From Hymenobacter mucosus (lineage in GTDB: Bacteria > Bacteroidota > Bacteroidia > Cytophagales > Hymenobacteraceae): 64,000 nt of DNA. Location of the stretch: positions 1 through 64,000 of the forward strand of contig NZ_FZNS01000010.1 of assembly GCF_900188255.1 (NCBI RefSeq), read 5' to 3'. The notes below the pieces were generated by a model. That model made no database searches. It saw only the letters and a program-made list of their open reading frames with translations, and was not told the DNA's origin. Positions 40,809 through 49,144 of the stretch are shown one piece after another. How positions within the stretch are numbered: position 1 is the first letter of the stretch; every line of letters begins with the position of its first letter. Position numbers and translations under genes: made by a program.

Positions 40809-41813
40809 ATGGCTAATTGCGACTCTATTTTCAAAGTGTTTGATGAGGATATTATCCTCCATGATACCCGGCGTGATAGCCTGAAAAAATCGCGTAAGGC
40901 ACTCCGAAACCGCATCAAGGAGTATTTCAAGGAGGAGAAGCCAGACGAAATCAAGCCTAAGTTTTATGGCCAGGGCTCCTTCATGATGGGCATTGCCATC
41001 AACCCCATTCCGAAGGTTGTCACGGAGGATGGGAAGGAAGTGAGCAAGCACAAATACGACGTGGATGACGGTATCTACTTCATCGGCAAAGAGTCGGAAC
41101 GTAAAGCAGTCCAGACCTACCACAACTGGATCTGGGATGCGGTAGATGGCCATACCGATACCCCTCCGGTTGACAAAAACACCTGCATCCGGGTGATTTA
41201 TCACGACGGCCACAACATCGACCTGCCCATTTACTTTCTGGTCAAAGGCGACGACGATGCTGTGCCCCAACTCGCTCACAAATCCAAGAGCTGGCTGGAC
41301 AGCGACCCCCGGGAGTTCGTGACGTGGTTCACCGGTATAGCCGACGCGCAGAAAAAGGACCAGCTACGCAGCCTGGTTCGGTACATGAAAGCCTGGGCCG
41401 ACTACCAAAACAACTCTTCCGGCACCAGTAAGATGCCCCCTGGCATGGTAATGACCATTTGGGCGGCAGAAAACGCCTGCTACAACGAGCGGGACGATGT
41501 TGCCCTGCGCGATACGCTGCAAGCCATTCGCGATACGCTCACCGATGCGTTTGAATGCAACCGGCCTACCGTGCCGGCGGGGGAAAATCTGTTGGATGAC
41601 TATAAGTACGAGGAGTACTTTCTTGGCCGGCTCGATGCGTTTCTGGAGTCAGCTAAACAAGCGGTGAACGAAACCAACCAGAAAACGGCCTGCGGAAAGT
41701 GGCAGACTCACCTGGGCCCGCGTTTTCCCTGTCGCCTCGCGGAGGATAAGGACATGGGTGCCCGGGCTTACGGTACCCCGGCCATTATTCAGGAGAATGC
41801 GAAAAGTGCCTAG
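40809..41813 (+). CDS. DncV-like CD-NTase (CBASS cyclase)
   Basis: 334 residues. Nucleotidyltransferase core: GQGSFMMGIA (G56, S57), KYDVDDGIYF (D84, D86) and HNIDLPIYF (D138), the pattern of clade A, DncV-related enzymes. Somewhat shorter than V. cholerae DncV. It should make a cyclic dinucleotide that activates CapV. The C-terminus IIQENAKSA ends in Ala, as expected for a CD-NTase whose tail is conjugated by Cap2. Starts 3 bp after capV. Confidence 0.88.
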   Translation: MANCDSIFKVFDEDIILHDTRRDSLKKSRKALRNRIKEYFKEEKPDEIKPKFYGQGSFMMGIAINPIPKVVTEDGKEVSKHKYDVDDGIYFIGKESERKAVQTYHNWIWDAVDGHTDTPPVDKNTCIRVIYHDGHNIDLPIYFLVKGDDDAVPQLAHKSKSWLDSDPREFVTWFTGIADAQKKDQLRSLVRYMKAWADYQNNSSGTSKMPPGMVMTIWAAENACYNERDDVALRDTLQAIRDTLTDAFECNRPTVPAGENLLDDYKYEEYFLGRLDAFLESAKQAVNETNQKTACGKWQTHLGPRFPCRLAEDKDMGARAYGTPAIIQENAKSA

Positions 41814-43565
41814 ATGATGGATTTCAAACGAGCCCGGCAGCAGGCACTCACGCAGCTGCAGCTGACCAACTGCTGCCGGGTTCTGAGTTCAGGTGAAGTT
41901 GCGGCGCGCAAGCTCAAAGAGTTTGTGGAAGTCTGGTTGCTGGATGCGGAAGTATTCGGCCCGGATGATCAGGTCCGGCCGCTGCAGCTGCTGGTGGGAC
42001 TGCCGGCTGATTTCCCGCTGGTGCTGCCAACCATCTACCTAGAGCGAGCCGACTACCAACAGCTTCGCTACCTGCCGCACGTCGATACCTCGGGCCTGGT
42101 ATGCACGTTCGACCCGGAAACCGTTCGCGTTAATCCGGAAGATCCGGGGGGCATTGTGCGCGACTGTGTGGCTCAGGCTCGACGGTTGATTGAGCAAGGC
42201 CTGGCGGGCACAAATACGTCCGAATTCCAACAGGAATTCATTGCATACTGGGAAAACGAGTACGGAAAGAATGATGAGGTAGCGGGTGGGATTTCCTTAA
42301 CGGCCACGCCGTTACCAGCTGGCCCCTGTTCACTGCTTCATCTGGCCAGAAAGTTTGGCGGCTACAGATTGATATTACCTGGTGCTGACGCCGACACTAC
42401 CCAGTTCAAAGAAGTCGTGCAACGGCAGGGCATTGCCATCGAGCCGTGTCCTGCTTTTCACCTGGGCGAGCTGGGAGAGGTTCAGCCGCCATTTGCGCTC
42501 AGCAACGGGACGGCGTTATCACTAGTACAACAGCATTTCCCCGGCCAGTTGGCTGCCCTGCAGCAGTATCTGAACGGCGCCACGACGCCCCCTCTCGTCC
42601 TGTTTCATAAGCTGCTGGCCGGCCAGGTGCGCTACTTCGGCTGGTGGCATGCCCTGCCCGGACTGAACCGCAAGGGGTTCCGCCCGGGCAAACTCTCCGC
42701 CGTCGAGATACTGACCAAATTTGAGCGTCCTCGTCCCGTACAACGCCTCAGCTTTGATACGCTGACCGCACAACGCCTGACCCAACGCACAGCCGGCGAA
42801 ATACCTGCCAGGAAGTATACCTTGCTGCTGGCTGGCCTTGGTAGTATCGGCTCCAATCTACTGCACTATCTGGCCTCTTTTCCCTTACAGGAAATGCGTC
42901 TGGTGGACCCCGAAAAACTGGGTCTGGAAAACGTGCCCCGTCACCTACTGGGCATGGAATACGTGAACTTTGGAAAGGCAGAAGGCCTGCAGCGCTACCT
43001 GGAGCAGCAGCAGCCGCTACGCCGGGTAACCATCCGGAAGGATTCCATTGCGCAGGTGGCCCTGCAGGAACCGGCTTACCTGAATGAGTGTGATGCCATA
43101 CTACTCGCTGTCGGCCGTAGTGCTGTCGAGCAGTACCTGATCGAGCTGCAGCGTCAGGGGGTGCTGACGCGCCCCCTATTCATCCTGTGGGTTGAGCCCT
43201 ACCTTGCTGGTGGCCACCTGCTGTACTTTCCTCCTAGAAGTGAGGTCAATTATACTAGTCTGTTCGACGATGGCTACTATATCTACAACGTGGTGGCCAC
43301 CGACGAGTACCGCAAGCCCCAGCACCGGATGCTGTTAAAAGAGGCCGGCTGTCAGACCAGCTACGTGCCCTACTCGCAGGAATATGTTACGCTGTTTTTG
43401 AGTCGTGTGCTACCCGAATTGCGCGGGCTGCTGCGGGCACCTTCTGCGGATGCTTGGGCTTACACGTGGCTGGGCAACGAGGAGGCCCTGCAGCAACAAG
43501 GCCTGGCCAAGTCAGCATTTGCCAGCGACATGGCGGAGGGTGAGTTAATCAAAACAAAACTGTAG
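41814..43565 (+). CDS. cap2: CBASS E2-E1 fusion protein Cap2
   Basis: 583 residues. The N-terminal E2-like domain has its likely catalytic Cys at C97 (SGLVCTFD). The E1-like domain has the ATP-binding LLLAGLGSIGSNLL (G341, G343, G346), the acidic D365 in RLVDPEKLG, and a C-terminal Cys C513 (KEAGCQTS). Cap2 ligates the CD-NTase C-terminus to a target and raises its activity. It begins right after the CD-NTase stop codon. Confidence 0.9.
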   Translation: MMDFKRARQQALTQLQLTNCCRVLSSGEVAARKLKEFVEVWLLDAEVFGPDDQVRPLQLLVGLPADFPLVLPTIYLERADYQQLRYLPHVDTSGLVCTFDPETVRVNPEDPGGIVRDCVAQARRLIEQGLAGTNTSEFQQEFIAYWENEYGKNDEVAGGISLTATPLPAGPCSLLHLARKFGGYRLILPGADADTTQFKEVVQRQGIAIEPCPAFHLGELGEVQPPFALSNGTALSLVQQHFPGQLAALQQYLNGATTPPLVLFHKLLAGQVRYFGWWHALPGLNRKGFRPGKLSAVEILTKFERPRPVQRLSFDTLTAQRLTQRTAGEIPARKYTLLLAGLGSIGSNLLHYLASFPLQEMRLVDPEKLGLENVPRHLLGMEYVNFGKAEGLQRYLEQQQPLRRVTIRKDSIAQVALQEPAYLNECDAILLAVGRSAVEQYLIELQRQGVLTRPLFILWVEPYLAGGHLLYFPPRSEVNYTSLFDDGYYIYNVVATDEYRKPQHRMLLKEAGCQTSYVPYSQEYVTLFLSRVLPELRGLLRAPSADAWAYTWLGNEEALQQQGLAKSAFASDMAEGELIKTKL

Positions 43566-43572
43566 CCCAGCT

Positions 43573-44025
43573 ATGCTCTATCAGATTGGCAAGCATACCA
43601 TTGTATTTCACGTAGGCGCCTTACGCATCCTGGAACACTACATCCAGCGCGGAAAAAAACAGCCTGAAGCCGGCGGAATAATATTGGGCAAACTCATAGG
43701 GGACGAGATCCACATCATGCGGCTGTCAGTGCCCACCCTATTCGACAAAGCATCCCGTTACAACTTCGAGCGCCACGCCCATTCCGCCCAAATTGTCATC
43801 GACTACGAGTTTCACAACAGCGGTGGGGAGATGATCTACCTGGGTGAGTGGCACACTCACCCGGAACCGCATCCTACCCCCTCGGGAACAGATAGGGATA
43901 TGATTCGCAAGCAGTATCATAATAAAGGCAGGAATACAGATTTTCTTCTGTTAGTCATTCAAGGCCTGGAATCAAAGTACGTGGCCATTATGGAAAACGG
44001 CCACCTGACTGAATACGCCAGCTGA
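43573..44025 (+). CDS. cap3: CBASS JAMM protease Cap3
   Basis: 150 residues. JAMM zinc site complete: E32 (PEAGGI), H94 and H96 (EWHTHPEPH), S104 and D107 (PSGTDRD). Removes CD-NTase from Cap2-made conjugates, counteracting priming. Last gene of the operon, 7 bp after cap2. Confidence 0.92.
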   Translation: MLYQIGKHTIVFHVGALRILEHYIQRGKKQPEAGGIILGKLIGDEIHIMRLSVPTLFDKASRYNFERHAHSAQIVIDYEFHNSGGEMIYLGEWHTHPEPHPTPSGTDRDMIRKQYHNKGRNTDFLLLVIQGLESKYVAIMENGHLTEYAS

Positions 44026-44095
44026 TACGTCAGCAGCAGAGTAAACGCGCAACTGCCTTGACTTTTATGGGCTGAGGGCCGTATCTTTATAGAGT

Positions 44096-44128
44096 AAAAA
44101 ATAGGGGAAGCCTTTCGGCTCCCCCTAC
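44096..44128 (-). terminator. terminator after 44131-44262
   Basis: TAGGGGgAGCC / GGCTTCCCCTA hairpin then TTTTTTA on the minus strand. Confidence 0.75.
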
Positions 44129-44130
44129 CA

Positions 44131-44262
44131 TTACTTCCAGTGTTCGAGCAGCGCCACGGCGCTTCCGCCCACCAGAAACCCCAACAGCCATTTGACCAGC
44201 TCCTGGGGTATGCGGAGTTTAAGCGTGAACTTAAAATCCGTTTCAGCACGTTCCTTTTCCAT
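44131..44262 (-). CDS. very small single-span membrane protein
   Basis: 43 residues from the ATG at 44262 (MEKERAETDFKFTLKLRIPQ), then LVKWLLGFLVGGSAVALLEHW as one transmembrane helix. The terminator directly behind it supports a real gene. A longer frame to 44448 overlaps the upstream terminator and is unlikely. Convergent with the CBASS operon. Function unknown. Confidence 0.4.
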   Translation of the reverse strand: MEKERAETDFKFTLKLRIPQELVKWLLGFLVGGSAVALLEHWK

Positions 44263-44397
44263 CTTGTCCGAAGAAGTTAAGGTGTGACTGCACCCACTTC
44301 TTGAAACCCTGGAGGCCCCCCAGCCCTCAGGGTTTCGCCGTTTATAGGCAACCGAGTTGGCGGGGTGGATACCGTGCGTTACCCCTAAGATACAAAG

Positions 44398-44433
44398 AAA
44401 AAACCGCATTTTCAGGCTGAAAAGGCGGTTTTT
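44398..44433 (-). terminator. terminator after 44479-45330
   Basis: AAAAACCGC.TTTTCA / TGAAAA.GCGGTTTTT, nearly perfect 15-bp stem with flanking A and T runs. Confidence 0.8.
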
Positions 44434-44478
44434 GTTCATTTCTGGCACCCTCCAGCAAGTGTATTTAGCACATTGGTA

Positions 44479-45330
44479 TCAGGTGGTTGCGGCGGCTTCC
44501 TCAATGGATTCCACGAACTTAATGAGCGCAGTAATATTCCTGAAAATCAGAAAGCTTTCCTCTCGATTCAATAAACTGTTGTCGTGGGCCAGACTCTCAT
44601 TGTTGCGCACGGCGTTGAAAGAGGAAAGCAAATTGACAGAAAATTTCAAAATCTTCAGTGACATATCGGACGTGATTCTTCCCGTGCCCTCTAACACGTT
44701 GACATACTTGCCAAAAACTGCATTCAAGGTTTCCTCTCGGGTAGTAGGAATGCCCCGATTACTGCATAGCTGCCGGAAGTATTTAATCAAAAAAGTATGC
44801 AGCCGGTCTAACCCCGTAGCCGGCTCACCTCGTTCGATACTCTCTACTACCTGCCTCGCCAGCAACCGGAAATTATCGTCGTAGGTCACCGCCTTTAGCT
44901 CCTGCAGGTGCTCTGCTCCCTCAACACCTAATAGCCGCTCATACGTCTGCTGGGAAGCTATATACGCCTCTTTCTCATCCTCAGGTATCTCCTCCTCGCC
45001 GCCTTGCTGCTCCCAGTACTTCGGAACAGCTGCCAACAGTTCTCGGAGCACAGTACCAACTACATGATCCGGCTCCTGGCGCCAGAACACGCGGAGCCTG
45101 TTTGCCTTGGAGGTGCCGTTTTCGCTGTATTTTTCATCTAAAATATTCAGGCCCACACTGCTCGCAACCAATGATTGGAGTGTCCCATTATTAAACCCGA
45201 GTACGAACCCGGTGCTCATGCGGAATAGCTTTTCCAGCTTCGTTTTTTCCTGGAATTGTAGGCTGGACATAGTTAACTGGGTTTGAAGGGCCAATGCGGC
45301 TGCTTCAAATCTAGGCATAAGCTGAATCAT
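44479..45330 (-). CDS. abortive-infection family protein (AbiJ N-domain plus Abi C-domain)
   Basis: 283 residues. The N-terminal half fits an AbiJ-type domain: KLEKLFRMSTGFVLGFNN, then SKANRLRVFW. The C-terminal half fits the abortive-infection C-terminal domain: LHTFLIKYFRQLCSNRGI, LLSSFNAVRNNESLAHDNSL, IFRNITALIKFVESIE. Expected to cause growth arrest on phage infection by a mechanism not known for this type. The start could also be Met21. 36 bp downstream of the isoprenoid-like gene 45367-46086, probably the same transcript. Confidence 0.65.
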   Translation of the reverse strand: MIQLMPRFEAAALALQTQLTMSSLQFQEKTKLEKLFRMSTGFVLGFNNGTLQSLVASSVGLNILDEKYSENGTSKANRLRVFWRQEPDHVVGTVLRELLAAVPKYWEQQGGEEEIPEDEKEAYIASQQTYERLLGVEGAEHLQELKAVTYDDNFRLLARQVVESIERGEPATGLDRLHTFLIKYFRQLCSNRGIPTTREETLNAVFGKYVNVLEGTGRITSDMSLKILKFSVNLLSSFNAVRNNESLAHDNSLLNREESFLIFRNITALIKFVESIEEAAATT

Positions 45331-45366
45331 GCCGGCACGCTCATTTAAGGTAAAGCCCGGTATAGC

Positions 45367-46086
45367 TTAGGCTACTCCTATGTGCTGGTGGCCGACGTAG
45401 TGTACCATATGCCGCCGCAGAAACGCGCCCAGCTGTGGTAAGCCCAATTGCTCGGCCAAGCTCAGGCTGCGCTGGTAGTGGGCGTGGGCGTGGTTGATAG
45501 CGGGCTGGTGGTCCTCCCGGTCGTCGTAATACTGGCTGGCCAGGTGAATGCCAGCCAGACATTCCAGCAGCGGCTGCATGGAACGGCCCTGTTGGTTGAG
45601 CGTGGCCAGCGCGTGCACGATGGCGTAGCAGATAGCCGCTTTACCGGCTGCTACCTCCTCTACTTGGTCCTCATCCCATACCTGCTGCTCGGTGCATTCC
45701 CGCTGCAGGCGCTGCGCCTCCGCGTAGCGGCATTGGCACCGGTGATAGTACTGCCAGAAATCCTGCTCAGGCGCAAATAGCCGTGACAAGGCTCGAACGG
45801 CGTACTCGTGCAGGGTAAGGCAGTCAGTGAGCTGCTGGCGGGTCGGGCCGCCCTCTTGGCTCAACAGTTGATCGGCCGTCAGCACGAAGCGAAAGTAGAG
45901 ATAGTTGTTGACCGTCAGTTCATCGAGCTGGCTAGCACTCACACCGGGAAACAGCGGGGCCAGAAGCGGCGGCAACTCTAGGTAAAACAGGTAGGTCTGT
46001 AACTCCATTTCACTACCAAGTTGCTCCTTGAAGCTGGCGCTTAGGGGCAGAGGGGCAAGATGCTGACGCAGTACCTGTAATGACAT
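45367..46086 (-). CDS. shortened isoprenoid-synthase-like homologue
   Basis: 239 residues, homologous along its whole length to 26728-27660 (TYLFYLELPPLLAPLFPGV against AYVFYVELPQFLAPLFPHV, and CLAGIHLASQYYDDREDH against CLAGIHIGSQYFDDIEDF). About 47 residues after the second acidic motif are missing, joining DDREDH directly to HYQRSLSLAEQLGL. The first motif lost one Asp (ADQLLSQ). Catalysis is therefore doubtful. Its promoter has the same palindrome-16 bp-TAnnTTTG layout. Confidence 0.6.
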   Translation of the reverse strand: MSLQVLRQHLAPLPLSASFKEQLGSEMELQTYLFYLELPPLLAPLFPGVSASQLDELTVNNYLYFRFVLTADQLLSQEGGPTRQQLTDCLTLHEYAVRALSRLFAPEQDFWQYYHRCQCRYAEAQRLQRECTEQQVWDEDQVEEVAAGKAAICYAIVHALATLNQQGRSMQPLLECLAGIHLASQYYDDREDHQPAINHAHAHYQRSLSLAEQLGLPQLGAFLRRHMVHYVGHQHIGVA

Positions 46087-46169
46087 AATTGGAGAGGCGC
46101 GGGAAGGAAGATCGACTATCTGAACGGCACCGCCTTCCCCTCAAATCCGGTTGGTAGGTGCCTGCTCGT

Positions 46170-46177
46170 CAAACTTA
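46170..46177 (-). promoter_or_regulatory. -7 box of the 45367 operon
   Basis: TAAGTTTG on the minus strand, a perfect TAnnTTTG, 16 bp from the palindrome at 46194-46211 and 83 bp before the ATG at 46086. Confidence 0.65.
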
Positions 46178-46193
46178 CAGACAAATTCGCATC

Positions 46194-46211
46194 GCAACTA
46201 TATTTAGTCGC
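46194..46211. promoter_or_regulatory. 18-bp palindrome family, site 6
   Basis: GCAACTATATTTAGTCGC. It overlaps the -33 region. The rest of the 301-bp gap 46087-46387 shows nothing further except the end of an out-of-frame shadow of the CoiA-like gene. Confidence 0.65.
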
Positions 46212-46387
46212 ATACACTATTCACAAACTTCTCATTTTGTTAGGTCTAGTCAATACGTAGCAGGGCTTTATGTCGTGGTTTTGGTAATAGCTGAAGCCCT
46301 GTCAGCAATCGTTAACCAAGGCCAATAGTCTACCATCCTGGCGGTAAATCAATAAACTTATTAGGGATATCAGGGGCGGGATCTGTA

Positions 46388-47986
46388 TTAAGAAAACCGC
46401 CCCTGGATAGCTCGGCTTTTAAGTTCTGACAATGCACGGTCAACTGTACGTAAGTGCGTAACAGCTCCCGTAAGGGCCTCGATTTGTTCAGCCAGTACCT
46501 CCTCTGCTCGTTGCTGGCTGGATTCCAGTTGCTGAACATACTTGACCTGCTCGGCTTGGTGGAGTTGGCCTGCAGCTTCCTGCTGTGTAATGCTGACTTC
46601 TTCTGCTGCAAGCTGCTGCTCCAGTTTTGCAAGCGATTTTTCTTCAAGTCCAGCAGCCTGCTCCTGCTCTGCCAGTCGATGGTTAGTTGTTCGGACTCGA
46701 TGAAATGTTTCTCGTCGCTGCTCCAGCTCTGTTCGTCCTCGGCTAAGCGTACGGCTTCGCTCTCGTTCTTCTCCCAGAGCATCTTCAAGGAGTCGGCGAG
46801 CTGGGTCAATTCGACGCCTAGCTTCTGCACTCGCTGCTCCACTGCCTGATGAAAGGTCATGTGCTTCTGCTGCAAGCAGACGTCGTACTCGTGCTGTAGC
46901 TGTGCTAAGATCTTGCTGCTTTCCTCTAACTGCTGATTGCTCGCGGATAAGTCGGATTTCTTCCTCCTCAATTGGTCCAATGACTCGTTCCGCCTCTGCT
47001 CGATATTCAGCTTGATACGCGCGGTCCTCGTCTGCCTGAGCTGCTGCATCCGCTCGGTCCGCTGCTGCGTCCGCTGCACTGTTCTTGCGTTCCTCTGCTG
47101 CTCGAATTCGCTCACGTTGGGCAAAGAAGTCGCGGACACCAGGCTCTCCCATAAATCGTTGAAGTGCTCTAATTCCTTCTCTAAGCTCGAAGAGCTGGCA
47201 TTCGTAGGCTTCGGTGCCAGCTGCTGGTATCTCGTGTAGATTCCCTCCAGCCAGGCCCGCTGCTGGGGATGCATTAAGTCCAAAGGGGGGATGCTGTTCT
47301 CGCTCATGATGATAAAGCCACTTTCGGTTGCCGACCCCATCCAGTATGCGCGCAATTTCCTGGTCGGATGCAGCAATAGGAATTGTGATTTCCAGCGTAT
47401 TGAGTTGCATGCGCTGCAGGCCGACGAGTTTATGATAGTCGACGGCGTGGGTGACGTGGATTTCTATTAGAAGTAATGCGCTACCCTGGGCATCAGTAAA
47501 GGTGATATCAGGTCGGCAAATCAACTGGCGGCCGTTGGATGGCTGCTGCAACTCGTGCTCCGCCAGATAAAATATGCGCCCATCCGGCGCCGCAAAGAAG
47601 GACCTTTCCGCCAATACCTGCGCTGCCTCTAGCGGTTGCGCCCGACGCAAAACCGGTAGTCTACCCTCATACCCAGGAGCCGGGTAGGGCTGCACATCCG
47701 GAACCATCACCCATTTTCTTTCCAGCAACAGCCGCTTTGCCTGCTTGTGGGCATGAGACTCGTCCTGGTAGTCGCAATTCTCACCTGGGGCCCAGAAACG
47801 GGCCTGATGACGAAAATAGGGTGTTCGTTTAGGGCCTTTGCAAAAGGACAACGGCCGACGACAGCCACGGCAAAAGTATTGTACGTCTCTGGCTTTGCGG
47901 GCATCGGCAACATGCACGATCTGCTCCTGATCGTCCATTGCAAATACGAACCGGCGCTTCGCCAAAGAGTGTAGATGAATGCTCAT
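46388..47986 (-). CDS. CoiA-like nuclease with long coiled coil
   Basis: 532 residues. The N-terminal zinc-binding part has C39, C42, H60 and C71 (FCRGCRRPLSF, PYFRHQARF). Then a PD-(D/E)XK-like core, LICRPDITF (D160) and LLLIEIHVTH (E175), with His in place of the usual Lys, as in CoiA-type families. Residues about 260-520 are an uninterrupted coiled coil rich in Ala, Glu and Arg. CoiA relatives act on incoming single-stranded DNA; the coiled coil and the island suggest a defence role, which is inference. The last gene of the defence island. Confidence 0.65.
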   Translation of the reverse strand: MSIHLHSLAKRRFVFAMDDQEQIVHVADARKARDVQYFCRGCRRPLSFCKGPKRTPYFRHQARFWAPGENCDYQDESHAHKQAKRLLLERKWVMVPDVQPYPAPGYEGRLPVLRRAQPLEAAQVLAERSFFAAPDGRIFYLAEHELQQPSNGRQLICRPDITFTDAQGSALLLIEIHVTHAVDYHKLVGLQRMQLNTLEITIPIAASDQEIARILDGVGNRKWLYHHEREQHPPFGLNASPAAGLAGGNLHEIPAAGTEAYECQLFELREGIRALQRFMGEPGVRDFFAQRERIRAAEERKNSAADAAADRADAAAQADEDRAYQAEYRAEAERVIGPIEEEEIRLIREQSAVRGKQQDLSTATARVRRLLAAEAHDLSSGSGAASAEARRRIDPARRLLEDALGEERERSRTLSRGRTELEQRRETFHRVRTTNHRLAEQEQAAGLEEKSLAKLEQQLAAEEVSITQQEAAGQLHQAEQVKYVQQLESSQQRAEEVLAEQIEALTGAVTHLRTVDRALSELKSRAIQGRFS

Positions 47987-48283
47987 GCGAAACCGCTTCG
48001 CGCGGAAATGTAAAAATCAACCACCTGGTAAGGCATGAAGTACCGAGATGCTACCACTTCATATTTAGACTAATGCCGTGCGCTGCGTGCTGGCCAGTCT
48101 GAAGCAACACAACCTCTGCTAGCCCAAGCAGCTGTCCAACTTGTTTGAGGGCGCTGAGGCGCCTGCACGTGCGCAAATTGTCAAACCGTTTCCGGAGGTG
48201 CAGGACAGCGCTTATTAAAATTCACCCCATTGACACCCAGACTTAACTACCGGCACAAAGAGCCTGAGGCAAGTAGGGAACGA

Positions 48284-49018
48284 CTACTCAGTTGAAACAA
48301 ACGCTTCCTTGCGTTTCCTTTCTTGTTGGTCAACTATGGTGCTGGTCGCTACATCAAGCATCATCCCTACGTAGACTTGCTCCCCTGCGTTTTGATCTGA
48401 TTTTGTGAAACCTAAGAGCGTAACACTCGAACAATCCGCTGCAAAAGGCTTCTCGAAAGTTACCTTGAAAGTACGCGTTTGGTGGGGCTTAAATGGAAGT
48501 TGATAAGTGGCGGTAGTTGCGCGTTGCGCTCCAGCCACGTAGTGCAGATCTTGACCCGTGCTGGTCGTTAGGCTACTACCGCCCAGCTCATACACCCGAC
48601 TGAACCGGTTAAAACTTGTATTAGCAGCGCCGGCCCCTTCCCCGAGGTTGAAGCATGCCGACTGCAACCGAAAGTAGTCCGGAATCGGAGCCTGCATTGG
48701 CTTATCATAAGGATTGGTCATATCAAAGGAAAACGTCAGTAGCTTTCCATCTAGAAAGGATGGGGCAGAATAGGCATCCTTTTGCAGTTGAAACGCCTTC
48801 TTGACTGTTTTAAATGCTACGTTATAAACACGCACTTGATAGTAGTAGGGGCTACCCGGAAGATTTTCTACAGCATGGGAATAGTCAGTCTGTACCGTGT
48901 CTGCTGGCCATGACGTCACGGCTGGTTCGCTTGCCGCAGGAACAGCACTGGTAAAGTCAGTAGGTTCGGAGCTACAGGCGGCAACCAGCAGCAATAGCGG
49001 AAAGTATTCGTAGCGCAC
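48284..49018 (-). CDS. lipoprotein, function unknown
   Basis: 244 residues from a GTG at 49018, which gives a short n-region followed by FPLLLLVAAC (lipobox) and SSEPTD. The mature part is a beta-rich domain. The reading frame continues upstream into the transposase antisense, which is a shadow. Its start lies 88 bp from the transposon end, so any native promoter may have been displaced. The 297-bp gap 47987-48283 behind it shows no gene. Confidence 0.6.
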   Translation of the reverse strand: MRYEYFPLLLLVAACSSEPTDFTSAVPAASEPAVTSWPADTVQTDYSHAVENLPGSPYYYQVRVYNVAFKTVKKAFQLQKDAYSAPSFLDGKLLTFSFDMTNPYDKPMQAPIPDYFRLQSACFNLGEGAGAANTSFNRFSRVYELGGSSLTTSTGQDLHYVAGAQRATTATYQLPFKPHQTRTFKVTFEKPFAADCSSVTLLGFTKSDQNAGEQVYVGMMLDVATSTIVDQQERKRKEAFVSTE

Positions 49019-49106
49019 GTTTGAGAACTGAAAATTAAGTTGAGCTTTCTTACTGGTGGGAAAGATGTTGAATAAGGCGCCAATTAGTGCCTTTGCCATC
49101 GGTATA

Positions 49107-49144
49107 GGGGTAGCGCAAGAGTAAGAACAGAAATTCCCGTTAAG
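49107..49144 (+). repeat. Tn3 left terminal inverted repeat
   Basis: Begins GGGGTAGCGCAAGAGTAAGA and ends CGTTAAG, as in Tn3 ends. The tnpA stop codon lies inside it. 31 of 38 bases or more match the right end. Confidence 0.92.

Noticed and set aside
46330-47376. 348-codon frame overlapping the CoiA-like gene
   Set aside because: Its helical look follows from being out of frame over repetitive coiled-coil coding; it has no head domain and a doubtful start. Mentioned in the finding but not called.
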